In this document: positions 52,698 through 62,185 of the stretch, in pieces
Layout: each line of letters begins with the position of its first letter
How positions within the stretch are numbered: the stretch's first letter is position 1
Assembly: GCA_017440045.1 (NCBI GenBank)
Contig: JAFSIA010000048.1
Coordinates: 1 to 64,000, forward strand
DNA length: 64,000 nucleotides
DNA from: Lachnospiraceae bacterium
GTDB taxonomy: Bacteria > Bacillota > Clostridia > Lachnospirales > Lachnospiraceae
Reading direction: 5' to 3'
The notes under the pieces: model-generated
Told to the model about the DNA's origin: nothing
What the model saw: only the letters and a program-made list of their open reading frames with translations
Database searches by the model: none
Program-made: the position numbers and the translations under genes

Positions 52698-53681
52698 TTA
52701 TCCTCTTATGTCTAAAAATTGTGCTTTTCCGTGTATATTCATCTTTACAGAATCAGCTGGTATAAATATACAATCACCTTGATAGAAGTTCATACTTTCC
52801 TTACCACCATCATATGTTATCGTACCGCATCCTTCAACACAAAGCAAAACTCTATAACTCAAGCTATCAGATTGATATTCTATTATCTGCCTTCTCTCTG
52901 TGTTTACAATCATTCTGTGCACTTCAAAATACTTGCAGCGACATAATACTTCCGAAGCCACTCCTGGCTTATAATTGAGCACTCTAAGTGGCTGTTTTGG
53001 CTCTGCCATACTATTAAGATTTGATACAGCCATTGCCTTATCTATGTGCAGTTCTCTCTTCTGACCATTCTTATCCACTCGGTCATAATCATACAATCTG
53101 TATGTAAGATTACTGTTTTCCTGTATTTCAGCAATGAGTATTCCTTCACCTATTGCATGAATCGTACCTGCTTCAATAAAAAACAAATCGTTCTTTTTTA
53201 CAGATACTTTTTGAAGATATCTCTCTAATTTGCCTGTTTCTAATGCTTTCCTTATAGTTTTCTCTTCACAGGTACGCTTAAGTCCATATACTAGTTTCGA
53301 ATTCTTTTCTGCATCTAAAACATACCACATTTCGGTTTTTCCGCGCTGACCATTTTCGTACTCACGTGCATACTCATCCGTTGGATGAACCTGCACAGAC
53401 AAATCTTTCTTAGCATCGATAAACTTTATGAGTATTGGTAACTCACCTTTATCATTGGCATATCTTCCAAGATACTCTGGACAAGCTTTCAATACATCTA
53501 CAAGAGTCTTTCCAGTATATTCACCTGATGATACTATACTAGGACCATCTGGATGCGTCGAACATTCCCAAGTCTCAGCCAGTGGACTTATATCAATATT
53601 TTTTGCAAATTTGTCATTAAGCTTATTTCCACCCCAGAGATAATCTTTACCTGTAGGCTTAAGCAATAATGGTTTATTCAT
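52698..53681 (-). CDS. manA: Mannose-6-phosphate isomerase, class I
   Basis: A 327-residue zinc cupin isomerase interconverting fructose 6-phosphate and mannose 6-phosphate. Features are LSVQVHPTDEYARE (metal histidine), GKTEMWYVLDAE, FIEAGTIHAIGEGILIAEIQENSNLTYRLYDYDR and a C-terminal half cupin. It is close in length to the short Firmicutes type. AGGAG precedes the start. It feeds mannose units to ManC, 20 bases upstream; a phosphomannomutase is not seen in the window. Confidence 0.95.
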   Translation of the reverse strand: MNKPLLLKPTGKDYLWGGNKLNDKFAKNIDISPLAETWECSTHPDGPSIVSSGEYTGKTLVDVLKACPEYLGRYANDKGELPILIKFIDAKKDLSVQVHPTDEYAREYENGQRGKTEMWYVLDAEKNSKLVYGLKRTCEEKTIRKALETGKLERYLQKVSVKKNDLFFIEAGTIHAIGEGILIAEIQENSNLTYRLYDYDRVDKNGQKRELHIDKAMAVSNLNSMAEPKQPLRVLNYKPGVASEVLCRCKYFEVHRMIVNTERRQIIEYQSDSLSYRVLLCVEGCGTITYDGGKESMNFYQGDCIFIPADSVKMNIHGKAQFLDIRG

Positions 53682-53701
53682 AGTGCTTACTCCTGTGTAT
53701 C

Positions 53702-55018
53702 TTAACCCTCTAATTCAAACTTCTGCTTGTCCTCAACAGTTATTTCTTTTCCAAGCTGAACTTCAATCAAGGAGAGCTCTGTCTCAGCTATAATTGTATG
53801 ACGGCAACCAGCACTCATAGTAACCACATCACCGGTGCTAACATGCTGCTCCATGCCGTCCACAACAGTTTTACCCGAACCTGAAATAGCCACCCATACT
53901 TCGTCACGATTTTTGTGACTATGATAATTCATAGAATGTCCTGGTTTCAAAGTTATTTTAACAGTCATAGACTCTTTTTCAACATCTAAAACTTTAAAAT
54001 TACCCCACGATTTCTCAGCAAACATAATTTGTTGATCAATCTTATCCACATATGGTTTTATAAATGAACTCTGCTCTCTATCAGATACCAATATTCCTTC
54101 TTGAGACGCTGATATTATAACATCATGAAGCCCCATTGCTAAAATAGGTACATCCATTTCGTTAATAATATGTACATCTACACATTCCTCATTGAGTATG
54201 CCTTTACCTATAATTTTATCTTCCATTGCCTCGGTTAATGTGTTCCATGTCCCCAAATCTTTCCATTGCCCCGAAAAACGAACAACTTGAATATTCTCTT
54301 CCTTTTCGACAACAGCATAATCGAATGAAATTTTTGTTAGAGTATCATATTTATCGTATAAATCTTGATAATCAACAAAATCTATAAGCTCATGTGCTTT
54401 ATTCAGTACATACTTTAGTTTATATGCAAATACACCACCATTCCATAATGCTCCCTGCTTAATATACTCATTAGCCACTTCTGAGTTCGGCTTTTCTTTA
54501 AATGTTGAAACCATCGAAACTTTCTGTGCATCTTTTGGAATAATATAACCAAACTTTTCACTTGGATGAGTCGGTTCTATTCCCATAAGCACTAAATTAG
54601 CTTCGCCCTTATCTGCCTGATTACTGAGTTCTTTAAGTGCTTCAAAATAGTCCTGCTCAACATATGGATCTACAGGGCATACTACTACAGACTCTTCCGG
54701 ATCAATTTCCATTACATCAACTAAATAAGCAGTAGCTAATGCAATTGCAGGAAAAGTATCTCTCCTGCACGGCTCTATTGATATTCCCACATTCTCTCCC
54801 AACTGGTTATTTATAGCAGATACTTGTGCTTTAGATGTAGCAATTGTTACCGTCGCATTATTATCAACATTTTTTATCTGTCTATAGACCCTTTGAACCA
54901 TTGATTCATAACTATTATCTTCTTTTTTAAAAATTTTTATAAACTGTTTTGATCTTATATCATTAGAAAGCGGCCATAATCGCTTGCCTGAACCACCTGA
55001 TAATAACACTATATTCAT
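53702..55018 (-). CDS. manC: Mannose-1-phosphate guanylyltransferase
   Basis: A 438-residue enzyme that makes GDP-mannose from GTP and mannose 1-phosphate. The nucleotide loop is VLLSGGSGKRLWPLSND, with VVVCPVDPYVE, STFKEKP and LWNGGVFAYKLKYVL. A C-terminal cupin (about 330-430, HSMNYHSHKNRDEVWVAISG) corresponds to the isomerase-type half, though a complete separate ManA is next door. ATG 55,018 with AGGAG is preferred over an upstream in-frame ATG. GDP-mannose could be used directly or be turned to other GDP-sugars by genes outside the window. Confidence 0.95.
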   Translation of the reverse strand: MNIVLLSGGSGKRLWPLSNDIRSKQFIKIFKKEDNSYESMVQRVYRQIKNVDNNATVTIATSKAQVSAINNQLGENVGISIEPCRRDTFPAIALATAYLVDVMEIDPEESVVVCPVDPYVEQDYFEALKELSNQADKGEANLVLMGIEPTHPSEKFGYIIPKDAQKVSMVSTFKEKPNSEVANEYIKQGALWNGGVFAYKLKYVLNKAHELIDFVDYQDLYDKYDTLTKISFDYAVVEKEENIQVVRFSGQWKDLGTWNTLTEAMEDKIIGKGILNEECVDVHIINEMDVPILAMGLHDVIISASQEGILVSDREQSSFIKPYVDKIDQQIMFAEKSWGNFKVLDVEKESMTVKITLKPGHSMNYHSHKNRDEVWVAISGSGKTVVDGMEQHVSTGDVVTMSAGCRHTIIAETELSLIEVQLGKEITVEDKQKFELEG

Positions 55019-55054
55019 ATTCTTTCTCCTCACATAATAACCTTTTAAGAGCTA

Positions 55055-55495
55055 TTACTTTATTACTCCTTTAACTAATAACAAATCCGCATATAATGCC
55101 TCTTCACCTGTCTGTATTATGGCATAAGCTTTTCTACTTCTTTCGTAAAATTCTTGCCTTGAACACACACCAATTTCTATATCTCTATCATTGTTTGCAT
55201 TGATTATATTTTGCATCTCTGCCCATATTGGTGGAGTTTTCATACCTGCTTCAATATCTTTTTTTTCCAATCCCAAAACATATGCTGGCGTATCAACTAT
55301 ATGGTCAAGTGGGAATAACTTTAATACTTCTGTTAGTAATTCACAAACACCTATCCCAGGATATCTAATTACTCTTGCGCCCATATCTTCTGCGGGGTAA
55401 TTTGCATCTACAATAGCAATTTCATTTCCATGTCCCATTTCGCATAAGATTTTCAACAATTCAGGTGATATTAATTTAGGAATTCCTTTAAGCAT
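55055..55495 (-). CDS. fucU: FucU/RbsD family sugar mutarotase
   Basis: A 146-residue member of the L-fucose mutarotase/ribose pyranase family. The catalytic start is LKGIPKLISPELLKILCEMGHGNEIAIVDANYPAED, with H-G-N-x-I. The C-terminal IIQTGEEALYADLLLVKGVI is also typical. It speeds exchange between anomers of free L-fucose-like sugars. FucU accepts sugars with the L-fucose configuration, which D-arabinose shares. Placed beside a fucokinase-like fusion and an arabinose-phosphate isomerase, it implies that a free sugar is an intermediate in this operon. ATG 55,495 is preferred to a GTG three codons upstream. Confidence 0.88.
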   Translation of the reverse strand: MLKGIPKLISPELLKILCEMGHGNEIAIVDANYPAEDMGARVIRYPGIGVCELLTEVLKLFPLDHIVDTPAYVLGLEKKDIEAGMKTPPIWAEMQNIINANNDRDIEIGVCSRQEFYERSRKAYAIIQTGEEALYADLLLVKGVIK

Positions 55496-55512
55496 AATCC
55501 TCACTCCTCCAA

Positions 55513-56328
55513 TTATATTTCTTCAAAAATGTGCTTTTTTATAGCGTATGCCACACCATCATTATCATTTGATAACGTTATATCATTTGCATATTTTTTT
55601 GTCTCCGGATAAGCATTTTCCATCGCCACTGCTAAACCTGAAACCTTAAACATAGGTATATCATTTAAACCATCACCTACGCACATCAATTCATCAGTTA
55701 TCTTTCCTAAATGCTTAACTAATAAATCTAAAGATGTATCCTTTTGTATATTTTTAGGTGTTAACTCTAAAAAATATGGTTCAGAAAAGAACACACTGAT
55801 TGACTCTCCTAATATTTTATCTAGCTCATCTTTCACCAAACTAAGCTGTTCCGGCTCTCCCACAATCATAAACTTCGGTACAGGATAATTTACAACGTCT
55901 TCCAATTTATCAACTTTTTTAATGGAAATGCTATTATTAACAGCTTCTTTAATTACATATTTAGCATCATCACTCTCTGCCAAAATGCCAACATCATCAT
56001 AAGTTAACGCGTTGACATTATATTTTCTTGCTGTTTCGCAAATAATACCATAATATTTCATTGGTAATTCTTTTTTACTAACAAATTCACCTGTCTTGCA
56101 ATTAATAATTTCTGCACCATTATACGCAAGAATATATCCGCCACTTTCGTACAAACCCAATTCTTTTGCTATATTTTTTATTCCCAAAACAGGTCTTCCC
56201 GAAGCCAAAACCACATCAACACCTGCATGTGCCGCTCTTTTAACAGCATTTAATGTTTCTGTTGTTACTTCCTTCTTACTATTTGTCAATGTTCCATCTA
56301 AATCAAGTGCTAATATTGTATATTTCAT
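55513..56328 (-). CDS. HAD-superfamily (Cof type) sugar phosphatase
   Basis: A 271-residue HAD hydrolase of class IIB. Motif I is LALDLDGTLTNSKKEV, motif II VVLASGRPVLG, and motif IV VGDGLNDIPMFKVSG, with the conserved lysine in between. The alpha/beta cap spans about 85-190. Members remove phosphate from sugar phosphates, with broad range. In this order (mutarotase, phosphatase, isomerase, kinase fusion) a natural substrate would be D-arabinose 5-phosphate. That is inferred from context only; the family is too broad to tell from sequence. Confidence 0.9.
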   Translation of the reverse strand: MKYTILALDLDGTLTNSKKEVTTETLNAVKRAAHAGVDVVLASGRPVLGIKNIAKELGLYESGGYILAYNGAEIINCKTGEFVSKKELPMKYYGIICETARKYNVNALTYDDVGILAESDDAKYVIKEAVNNSISIKKVDKLEDVVNYPVPKFMIVGEPEQLSLVKDELDKILGESISVFFSEPYFLELTPKNIQKDTSLDLLVKHLGKITDELMCVGDGLNDIPMFKVSGLAVAMENAYPETKKYANDITLSNDNDGVAYAIKKHIFEEI

Positions 56329-56351
56329 CGCGCTTTTATCCTTCCTACTTA

Positions 56352-57314
56352 CTATACATAAATACCTGAATCAACAATTACTTGTTTTTCTATAATCCCT
56401 ACCACTTTATCATTTTTGACAACGAACAATGCTTTTATATTATTCTCTACCATAACACCTAACGCGTCAATAGCCATACTGTCATCATTAACATAAACAG
56501 GAAATCTATTAACCAAACTACCTATGCCTTCATTGTATACATCCAAGCCTTTTTCCAGACATCGCTCAATATCTCCGTTTGTCACCACTCCACATAGTCG
56601 ACCCATTTCATCTTTTATAGCTAATATTTCTGTACCTGTCCTGCTCAAAACCACCAACGCATCTTTTAAATTACTATTAACGGTCAATGTATCAATAGAT
56701 TTTATCCTCTTCATCAAGTCAACTGAACGAATTGTCAATTTTTTCCCTAATGAACCTGCTGGATGAAACACTCCAAAATCCTTCATTCCAAACTTTTTTG
56801 CCTGAGATGCAGCTACAGCTAATGCGTCCCCATAAACCAATACTGTTGTCGTACTGGTTGTTGGTGCCAATCCCAAATGGCAAGCTTCTTTTATATTTGC
56901 AAAAATCTGTGTCTCGTCACACTCTCTTGCAAGTGTTGAATCAGGATTGCTTGTCATTCCAACTAACGAGGCGCCTATTATTTTTATACTTGGAATGATT
57001 TTCTTTATTTCATCGCTTTCACCGCTATGGCTAATTGCAATTACTAAATCATCTTTACCAACCATACCCAAGTCTCCATGCATCGCCTCTCCTGGATGTA
57101 AAAAGAACGAAGATACACCTAAGCTAGCCATGGTAGCAGAAATTTTTCTTGCAATATGACCGCTCTTTCCCATTCCGGTTACTATAACTTTTCCCTTGCA
57201 CTGGATTATCAAATTTAGAATATTTACAAACGTTGAGTCAAGACTATCCTTTATATTCTTTAGTGCATCGATTTCTGCTTCAAAAACACTCTTAGCTATT
57301 TCTAGTTCCTTCAT
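56352..57314 (-). CDS. kpsF: D-arabinose-5-phosphate isomerase (KpsF/GutQ type)
   Basis: A 320-residue protein with an N-terminal SIS domain (about 30-185) and two C-terminal CBS motifs (about 200-315). The sugar-phosphate site reads GKVIVTGMGKSGHIARKISATMASLGVSS, then HPGEAMHGDLGMV and AISHSGESDEI. The full length and CBS pair fit arabinose-5-phosphate isomerase, which makes A5P from ribulose 5-phosphate, rather than the shorter GmhA. In Gram-negatives A5P feeds Kdo; a Gram-positive without lipopolysaccharide needs another use. Twelve bases separate it from the fucokinase-like gene. Confidence 0.92.
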   Translation of the reverse strand: MKELEIAKSVFEAEIDALKNIKDSLDSTFVNILNLIIQCKGKVIVTGMGKSGHIARKISATMASLGVSSFFLHPGEAMHGDLGMVGKDDLVIAISHSGESDEIKKIIPSIKIIGASLVGMTSNPDSTLARECDETQIFANIKEACHLGLAPTTSTTTVLVYGDALAVAASQAKKFGMKDFGVFHPAGSLGKKLTIRSVDLMKRIKSIDTLTVNSNLKDALVVLSRTGTEILAIKDEMGRLCGVVTNGDIERCLEKGLDVYNEGIGSLVNRFPVYVNDDSMAIDALGVMVENNIKALFVVKNDKVVGIIEKQVIVDSGIYV

Positions 57315-57326
57315 ATGATTTCGCTC

Positions 57327-60300
57327 CTAATATAAAATACTGCAATCCCAAACTTTAACACCGCAATCTAAAAATTCAGAATCAATACGCTCCTGTAACT
57401 GTTTTTTAGTAATACCTTTCTTTAGAATTACTTGTAAAAATCCGCCGCCACCAGCACCACATATTGATTTTCCATCAATTAAATCATCACATATTTCAAA
57501 GATATATTCAATACATGTATTTGATGCACCTTTGTCCAGTAATTTTACCAACTCAAACTGTTCAGATAAATACCTGCCAAATGCATCAATATTGCCTTTG
57601 ATAAGCTGATGTTTCATCAACATACAAATTTCTCTTATACGCTCTACGGATTTCATAGCAATTTCATCATTTCTAATGCATTGATTCATTTCTTCTCTAA
57701 GGACATTTCTAGCCAAACGTCTTTGACCTGAAAAGATTAACGCAAATCTATCATTTAGCTCATCTGCTGTTTCTCTTTTTAATTTTATATCCTCAACTAC
57801 TATTTTTTGATTAGTTCCCGGATATGAATAAAATAATTTTAAGCCAGGATTAAGTCCTCCCACTTGATCTTGCCAACCGCCTCCGGTCGTCATCAATTGT
57901 TCTGCTAAAAATACCTGTGAATATATAATATCATCAGTACATTCTTGATTCAATATTAATCTTATAGCCTTTATGCATGCTGCTGCTACAATACTGCTTG
58001 TACCCAATCCAGAACCCTTTGGTACATCAACAGATGTTGATAAATACAATCCTCCACCAATGCTATTACATATATCTTCAATACTTGTATCATTAACATC
58101 TAATGGAATCAATCCACTCGCCACAAGTACTGCCTTGTGCAGTGCAAAAGTATCAAATGGATTATCACACTTTCGAACATCTTCTATATCTACAAATTCT
58201 TTTCTATCATTTAAGTCAAATGATTCTAATACTATTTTTTTATCACTAAGCTTCTTTACGTTAACACAAATAGGCAACTCCCCTTTTAGTAGAAGCGCCG
58301 CATCAAGCATTGTTCCTCCGTGTTCTAAACAGTATGGTGCCGCATCAGAAGGACTTCCACAGAAATTTACCCTAACTGGCAATTTCACCTCAACGCTATC
58401 TTCAACAAAATGTGCTTTTTCTGAATTCCATTTATATTCAGACGATACTGCATTTGTTATTTCATCACGTATAACCTTATATGCCAAATCTTCAAAATGT
58501 GAAATCATATCATCCTGCTTGTTTCTCTTTGCCATATCAGAAAGTGCTAAATACAGACGCATATTTAAAGGGAATAATGATTGTTCCGCAACAGCTTTAA
58601 TACAATCAAAATATTTTTCGTCATTTATATTCAATCTGCTTTTTTCTATTGAACTATCCAAAGACAATCCTTTTTCAATAGCTTCGACAAATATATTAGC
58701 CGCTACAAGCATCTCAACTTCGTCCTGCCATTTCAATATTTTTGATGTATCTGCCATATTAAAACTTTCGTTTAAACTGTATCTCTCCTTATTCATCCAT
58801 TCATAAACATCTGCTTCATCTACAAGTTCTGTTATTATTCTATATAACAATAATGCTTCTGCAATACTATCTTTCATAGTTTTCATTTTTGGATACATTT
58901 TTGCATTCCAAATAGATGGCACGCTATTGTCCCATATGTCATCAAATTTTAGATTATATTTTGTTATAACTTTTCTTAATGTAGTACCTAAAAAGCTACC
59001 ATCTACTGAATCCTTTGGATTATCGTTTATTCCATATATTCTCGTAATAAAATGACCATCAAAAGTTGGAACACAGTGCAAAACTATACCTGATGGAATA
59101 TTTTCATCTATCAACTCAACATTAGAAAGAATTACCTTATCATTTACTACAACATTCTCTCCAATGATACTATCTTCTATATATGACTCTGCTGATATTT
59201 GTGATTCCTTTTTCAAATATACATTATTTCTTGCACCTATTTTATTATTACAATTTGTGTGAACACCTTCATGCCACTCCAAATATTTATATTTTCCTAA
59301 CTCTTTTGTTAACATATTAAACATTTCATGTGTGGTTCCATAATGAATATATTTCGATGGTGTCAATCTCACTAATTCAATTTTATATTGACTTATTGCA
59401 TCCCATATCTCTTTTCGGCACATTGCTAGTTCATCTGAAAAAACACCCTCTGGAGTCTCATTATAAAACTGTTCCAATGTAGATTCTGATGCTAACGGAT
59501 ATATTATATCCGCATAAAAGCTTAGACAGACCTTACTATTCACAAATTGCTTTAGACGCTTCTCTGAAATTTGATTATTTTCACTTATCAGTGATAATAA
59601 TCCTTCCACAACCCTCTTACCAAGCCATATAGTACCTGTATCAATATCTACATTGTTGTAGGAATCTACCGCTCCCATTTCTACAAGCTTCTTTTCAGAT
59701 TGCTTATGTAAAAAATATGCTATTTCATTATTCTCTAATTTCTTTACAAAAACACCATGTTCTTTTCCTTCTGATACAGATGCTTTCATCGATAAACCAG
59801 CAGCATCACATGATGATAAATCAATTTGTAAAGTATTAAATAACATTTCAGTATCCCCTGGCAAAACAAGAATACCTGAAGGAATTCTTCCAGGCATTCT
59901 AGATACAGATATTAATAACTCATCAAATATTGTACTTCTTGCACCATTCGGTAAACATCTTGGAACAGGAGAAAATAATTTTCCACACGCAGAATATTGT
60001 GGAATTCTTTTACTATCTCCACCAGAATGCATAATCAAAATTTTTAAATCTTTTATGTTATTATATCCAACAACTTTTGCCAACTCACTTAATACATTAA
60101 GAGTTGCACCTCCTGAGCCAATTCGCTCTCCATTTAAGTCAGGTATAACCATATAATTGCTTCTCATAGGCCACATTTTTCTTGCTATTCTTTTTTCTAT
60201 CTGTATTTTATATGACTCAGCTTGCTTTTCATTTGATGCAGTAATAACAATCCAATCCCAACATTGTGCCTTTTCGTTATTTATAGCATAGTCAAAATCA

Positions 60301-60350
60301 CTCCATGCATCTTTGTATGACTGCGCTAAAAAATGTTCTTTACTATTCAT
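57327..60350 (-). CDS. fkp: Bifunctional fucokinase/fucose-1-phosphate guanylyltransferase-like protein (FKP)
   Basis: A 1007-residue fusion. The N-terminal half (about 1-560) is an L-fucose-1-phosphate guanylyltransferase: WDWIVITASNEKQAESY, PDLNGERIGSGGATLNVL and ILVLPGDTEMLF, with a left-handed helix part (ESYIEDSIIGENVVVNDKVIL). The C-terminal part (about 640-1007) is a GHMP kinase: LPVRVNFCGSPSDAAPYC, DVPKGSGLGTSSIVAAACI, GGGWQDQVGGLNPG and SICGAGGGGFLQVIL. FKP enzymes convert L-fucose to GDP-fucose and are known to accept D-arabinose. No fucose uptake or isomerase genes are near, while an arabinose-phosphate isomerase is adjacent, so GDP-D-arabinose is a serious alternative product. Confidence 0.93.
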   Translation of the reverse strand: MNSKEHFLAQSYKDAWSDFDYAINNEKAQCWDWIVITASNEKQAESYKIQIEKRIARKMWPMRSNYMVIPDLNGERIGSGGATLNVLSELAKVVGYNNIKDLKILIMHSGGDSKRIPQYSACGKLFSPVPRCLPNGARSTIFDELLISVSRMPGRIPSGILVLPGDTEMLFNTLQIDLSSCDAAGLSMKASVSEGKEHGVFVKKLENNEIAYFLHKQSEKKLVEMGAVDSYNNVDIDTGTIWLGKRVVEGLLSLISENNQISEKRLKQFVNSKVCLSFYADIIYPLASESTLEQFYNETPEGVFSDELAMCRKEIWDAISQYKIELVRLTPSKYIHYGTTHEMFNMLTKELGKYKYLEWHEGVHTNCNNKIGARNNVYLKKESQISAESYIEDSIIGENVVVNDKVILSNVELIDENIPSGIVLHCVPTFDGHFITRIYGINDNPKDSVDGSFLGTTLRKVITKYNLKFDDIWDNSVPSIWNAKMYPKMKTMKDSIAEALLLYRIITELVDEADVYEWMNKERYSLNESFNMADTSKILKWQDEVEMLVAANIFVEAIEKGLSLDSSIEKSRLNINDEKYFDCIKAVAEQSLFPLNMRLYLALSDMAKRNKQDDMISHFEDLAYKVIRDEITNAVSSEYKWNSEKAHFVEDSVEVKLPVRVNFCGSPSDAAPYCLEHGGTMLDAALLLKGELPICVNVKKLSDKKIVLESFDLNDRKEFVDIEDVRKCDNPFDTFALHKAVLVASGLIPLDVNDTSIEDICNSIGGGLYLSTSVDVPKGSGLGTSSIVAAACIKAIRLILNQECTDDIIYSQVFLAEQLMTTGGGWQDQVGGLNPGLKLFYSYPGTNQKIVVEDIKLKRETADELNDRFALIFSGQRRLARNVLREEMNQCIRNDEIAMKSVERIREICMLMKHQLIKGNIDAFGRYLSEQFELVKLLDKGASNTCIEYIFEICDDLIDGKSICGAGGGGFLQVILKKGITKKQLQERIDSEFLDCGVKVWDCSILY

Positions 60351-60368
60351 ATTTTTTACCTCTAACCT

Positions 60369-61265
60369 TCAAATCATTTTTTTAATTCCTTTATCAAAGC
60401 TTATAACAGGTTTCCAATCTAATGCTTTCTTTATCTTAGTTATATCTGGTTGTAAATTTATTGGACCATTCTCTCCATATGGAATTGCTCCGTATTTAAC
60501 AATGCTTTTACTATTAGTATATTTTTTAATTTCCTCAACAAATAATTTCAATTGCCTTGAATTACCTGATGCCAAATTATAAGCTCCATTTTCACAATCA
60601 ATATCTAAAAATTTTATCAGCGCCTCAACAATGTCATCTATATATATATAATCCCAATTCTGAGTGCATTCCGTCATATCTATAGTTTCATTTTTTTGCA
60701 TCTTATCAATGCATGTCATAATCAATGATTTTTCGTAATCATAAGGACCATACGCACTAAATATTCTCGGCCAATAAAACTTTATATTCTTTTCAGACGC
60801 AAGTTTTAGAATTGTTAAATAAGTAGCATATTTTGATTTTCCATATTCTGTAAGTGGATTACATGGATATGCTTCATCAACAGCACCATTAAATTTCCCA
60901 TATTCAGCCTGAGATCCTATACCTATGAATTTTTTTACATTGAGACTTAATGCAACTTCAAACGCATCTATGGCAGCTTGATAATTTTTCTCTTGCATAA
61001 CCTTATCATCACGATAAGGAGCTCTAGCACCTTCCCACGCTAAATGGTAAAATGCATAAATATCGCCAGAAATATAATTTGTAATATCTTTGGTATTACT
61101 CAATTCAACTTCCAATATTACCATATTACTATGTTTTTGCAAGCGTGCTATATTCTTAGAATTTGGTCGAACCACTGCATAGACTTTATAATTATTTTGC
61201 AAGAGTTTCTTTATCAAATGAATACCTATGAAACTTGTTGCTCCTGTTACTACTACATTTTTCAT
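60369..61265 (-). CDS. NAD-dependent epimerase/dehydratase (extended SDR) of a sugar pathway
   Basis: A 298-residue extended SDR. The cofactor loop is VVVTGATSFIGIHLI, the active site GSQAEYG (serine) and TEYGKSKYATYLTI (Y-x-x-x-K), followed by YWPRIFSAYGPYDYEKSL. It resembles 4-ketoreductases of CDP-3,6-dideoxysugar paths such as CDP-abequose synthase. The context, with an RfbH-type dehydrase and a split transketolase directly upstream, supports a final reduction of a keto sugar. Other epimerases cannot be excluded. It is one base after the transketolase C-terminal subunit. Confidence 0.87.
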   Translation of the reverse strand: MKNVVVTGATSFIGIHLIKKLLQNNYKVYAVVRPNSKNIARLQKHSNMVILEVELSNTKDITNYISGDIYAFYHLAWEGARAPYRDDKVMQEKNYQAAIDAFEVALSLNVKKFIGIGSQAEYGKFNGAVDEAYPCNPLTEYGKSKYATYLTILKLASEKNIKFYWPRIFSAYGPYDYEKSLIMTCIDKMQKNETIDMTECTQNWDYIYIDDIVEALIKFLDIDCENGAYNLASGNSRQLKLFVEEIKKYTNSKSIVKYGAIPYGENGPINLQPDITKIKKALDWKPVISFDKGIKKMI

Positions 61266-61266
61266 A

Positions 61267-62184
61267 TTATAAATAATCCTTTATTTTTTCTTTTATTGCC
61301 GATGCCGATAATCCATAGTATTCTCTTAAAAAATCTTGACTACCTACTATAGATGTATATACATCCTCAAGTCCCATCCTAACAAGAACAGCTTTGTTTG
61401 AACTCATACCTGAAAGAACTTCCGATATTGCGCCTCCCAAACCACCAATATTATTATGTTCCTCTAATGATATAATAGTCTCATACTGTTTTGCTATATT
61501 TTTTATTGAATCTTCATCTAGTGGTTTAATTGATATAACATTATATAAACCTACGTTAATATCATAAGATTTTAATTCTTCAACTGCCTTCTTTGCTTCT
61601 CCTAATACTGAGCCAGTACTAATAATTGCAATTTTGTCACCCTTATATAGTTCCATAACTTTATGAACTGAATAGTTACCATAATCTGCATGTATTCTAG
61701 GTTCTCTACCCTTACCAAGTCGTATATAACATGGACCTTGTATACTATTAACATATTTAATAACTTCTACAGCTTCATCAGGATCAGCTGGTGAAAAAAC
61801 TTTCATATTAGGCAACGCACGCATAATCGCAATATCTTCAGTTGCATGATGACTCATCCCTAACTGTCCATATGCGAAGCCTCCACCAACTACGATAATC
61901 TTTACATTTGCATTATGATAACATATATCATTCCTAATTTGTTCTAAGCATCTTAAAGTTGGAAAATTTCCTATCGAATAGGTATAAACAGTATTATTTT
62001 CTAACGCCATTCCTGCAGCAACTGCAGTCATATTTTGCTCGCTAATTCCGGCATTTATAAACCTATTAGGATATGTAATGGCAAAATTATCCAGAACTCC
62101 AAATCCCAAATCACCTGTGAGCAAATATATATTCTCATCTATTTCAGCTAATTTTTCCAATTGTGCTATTACTGAATTTCTCAT
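61267..62184 (-). CDS. Transketolase C-terminal subunit (split form)
   Basis: A 305-residue protein with the pyrimidine-binding and C-terminal domains of transketolase. The catalytic glutamate is in NRFINAGISEQNMTAVAAGMAL. Other blocks are MSHHATEDIAIMRALPNMKVFSPADPDEA, the C-terminal IKPLDEDSIKNIAKQYETIISLEEHN and GLEDVYTSIVGSQDFLREYYGL. ATG 62,184 follows GGAGG and lies one base after the stop of the N-terminal subunit, showing strict coupling. It forms one enzyme with the next gene. Confidence 0.92.
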   Translation of the reverse strand: MRNSVIAQLEKLAEIDENIYLLTGDLGFGVLDNFAITYPNRFINAGISEQNMTAVAAGMALENNTVYTYSIGNFPTLRCLEQIRNDICYHNANVKIIVVGGGFAYGQLGMSHHATEDIAIMRALPNMKVFSPADPDEAVEVIKYVNSIQGPCYIRLGKGREPRIHADYGNYSVHKVMELYKGDKIAIISTGSVLGEAKKAVEELKSYDINVGLYNVISIKPLDEDSIKNIAKQYETIISLEEHNNIGGLGGAISEVLSGMSSNKAVLVRMGLEDVYTSIVGSQDFLREYYGLSASAIKEKIKDYL

Positions 62185-62185
62185 A

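Noticed and set aside
57973..58806. 277-codon plus-strand frame
   Set aside because: Antisense shadow of the kinase half of the FKP-like gene; Ser-rich low-information sequence without a promoter or ribosome site.
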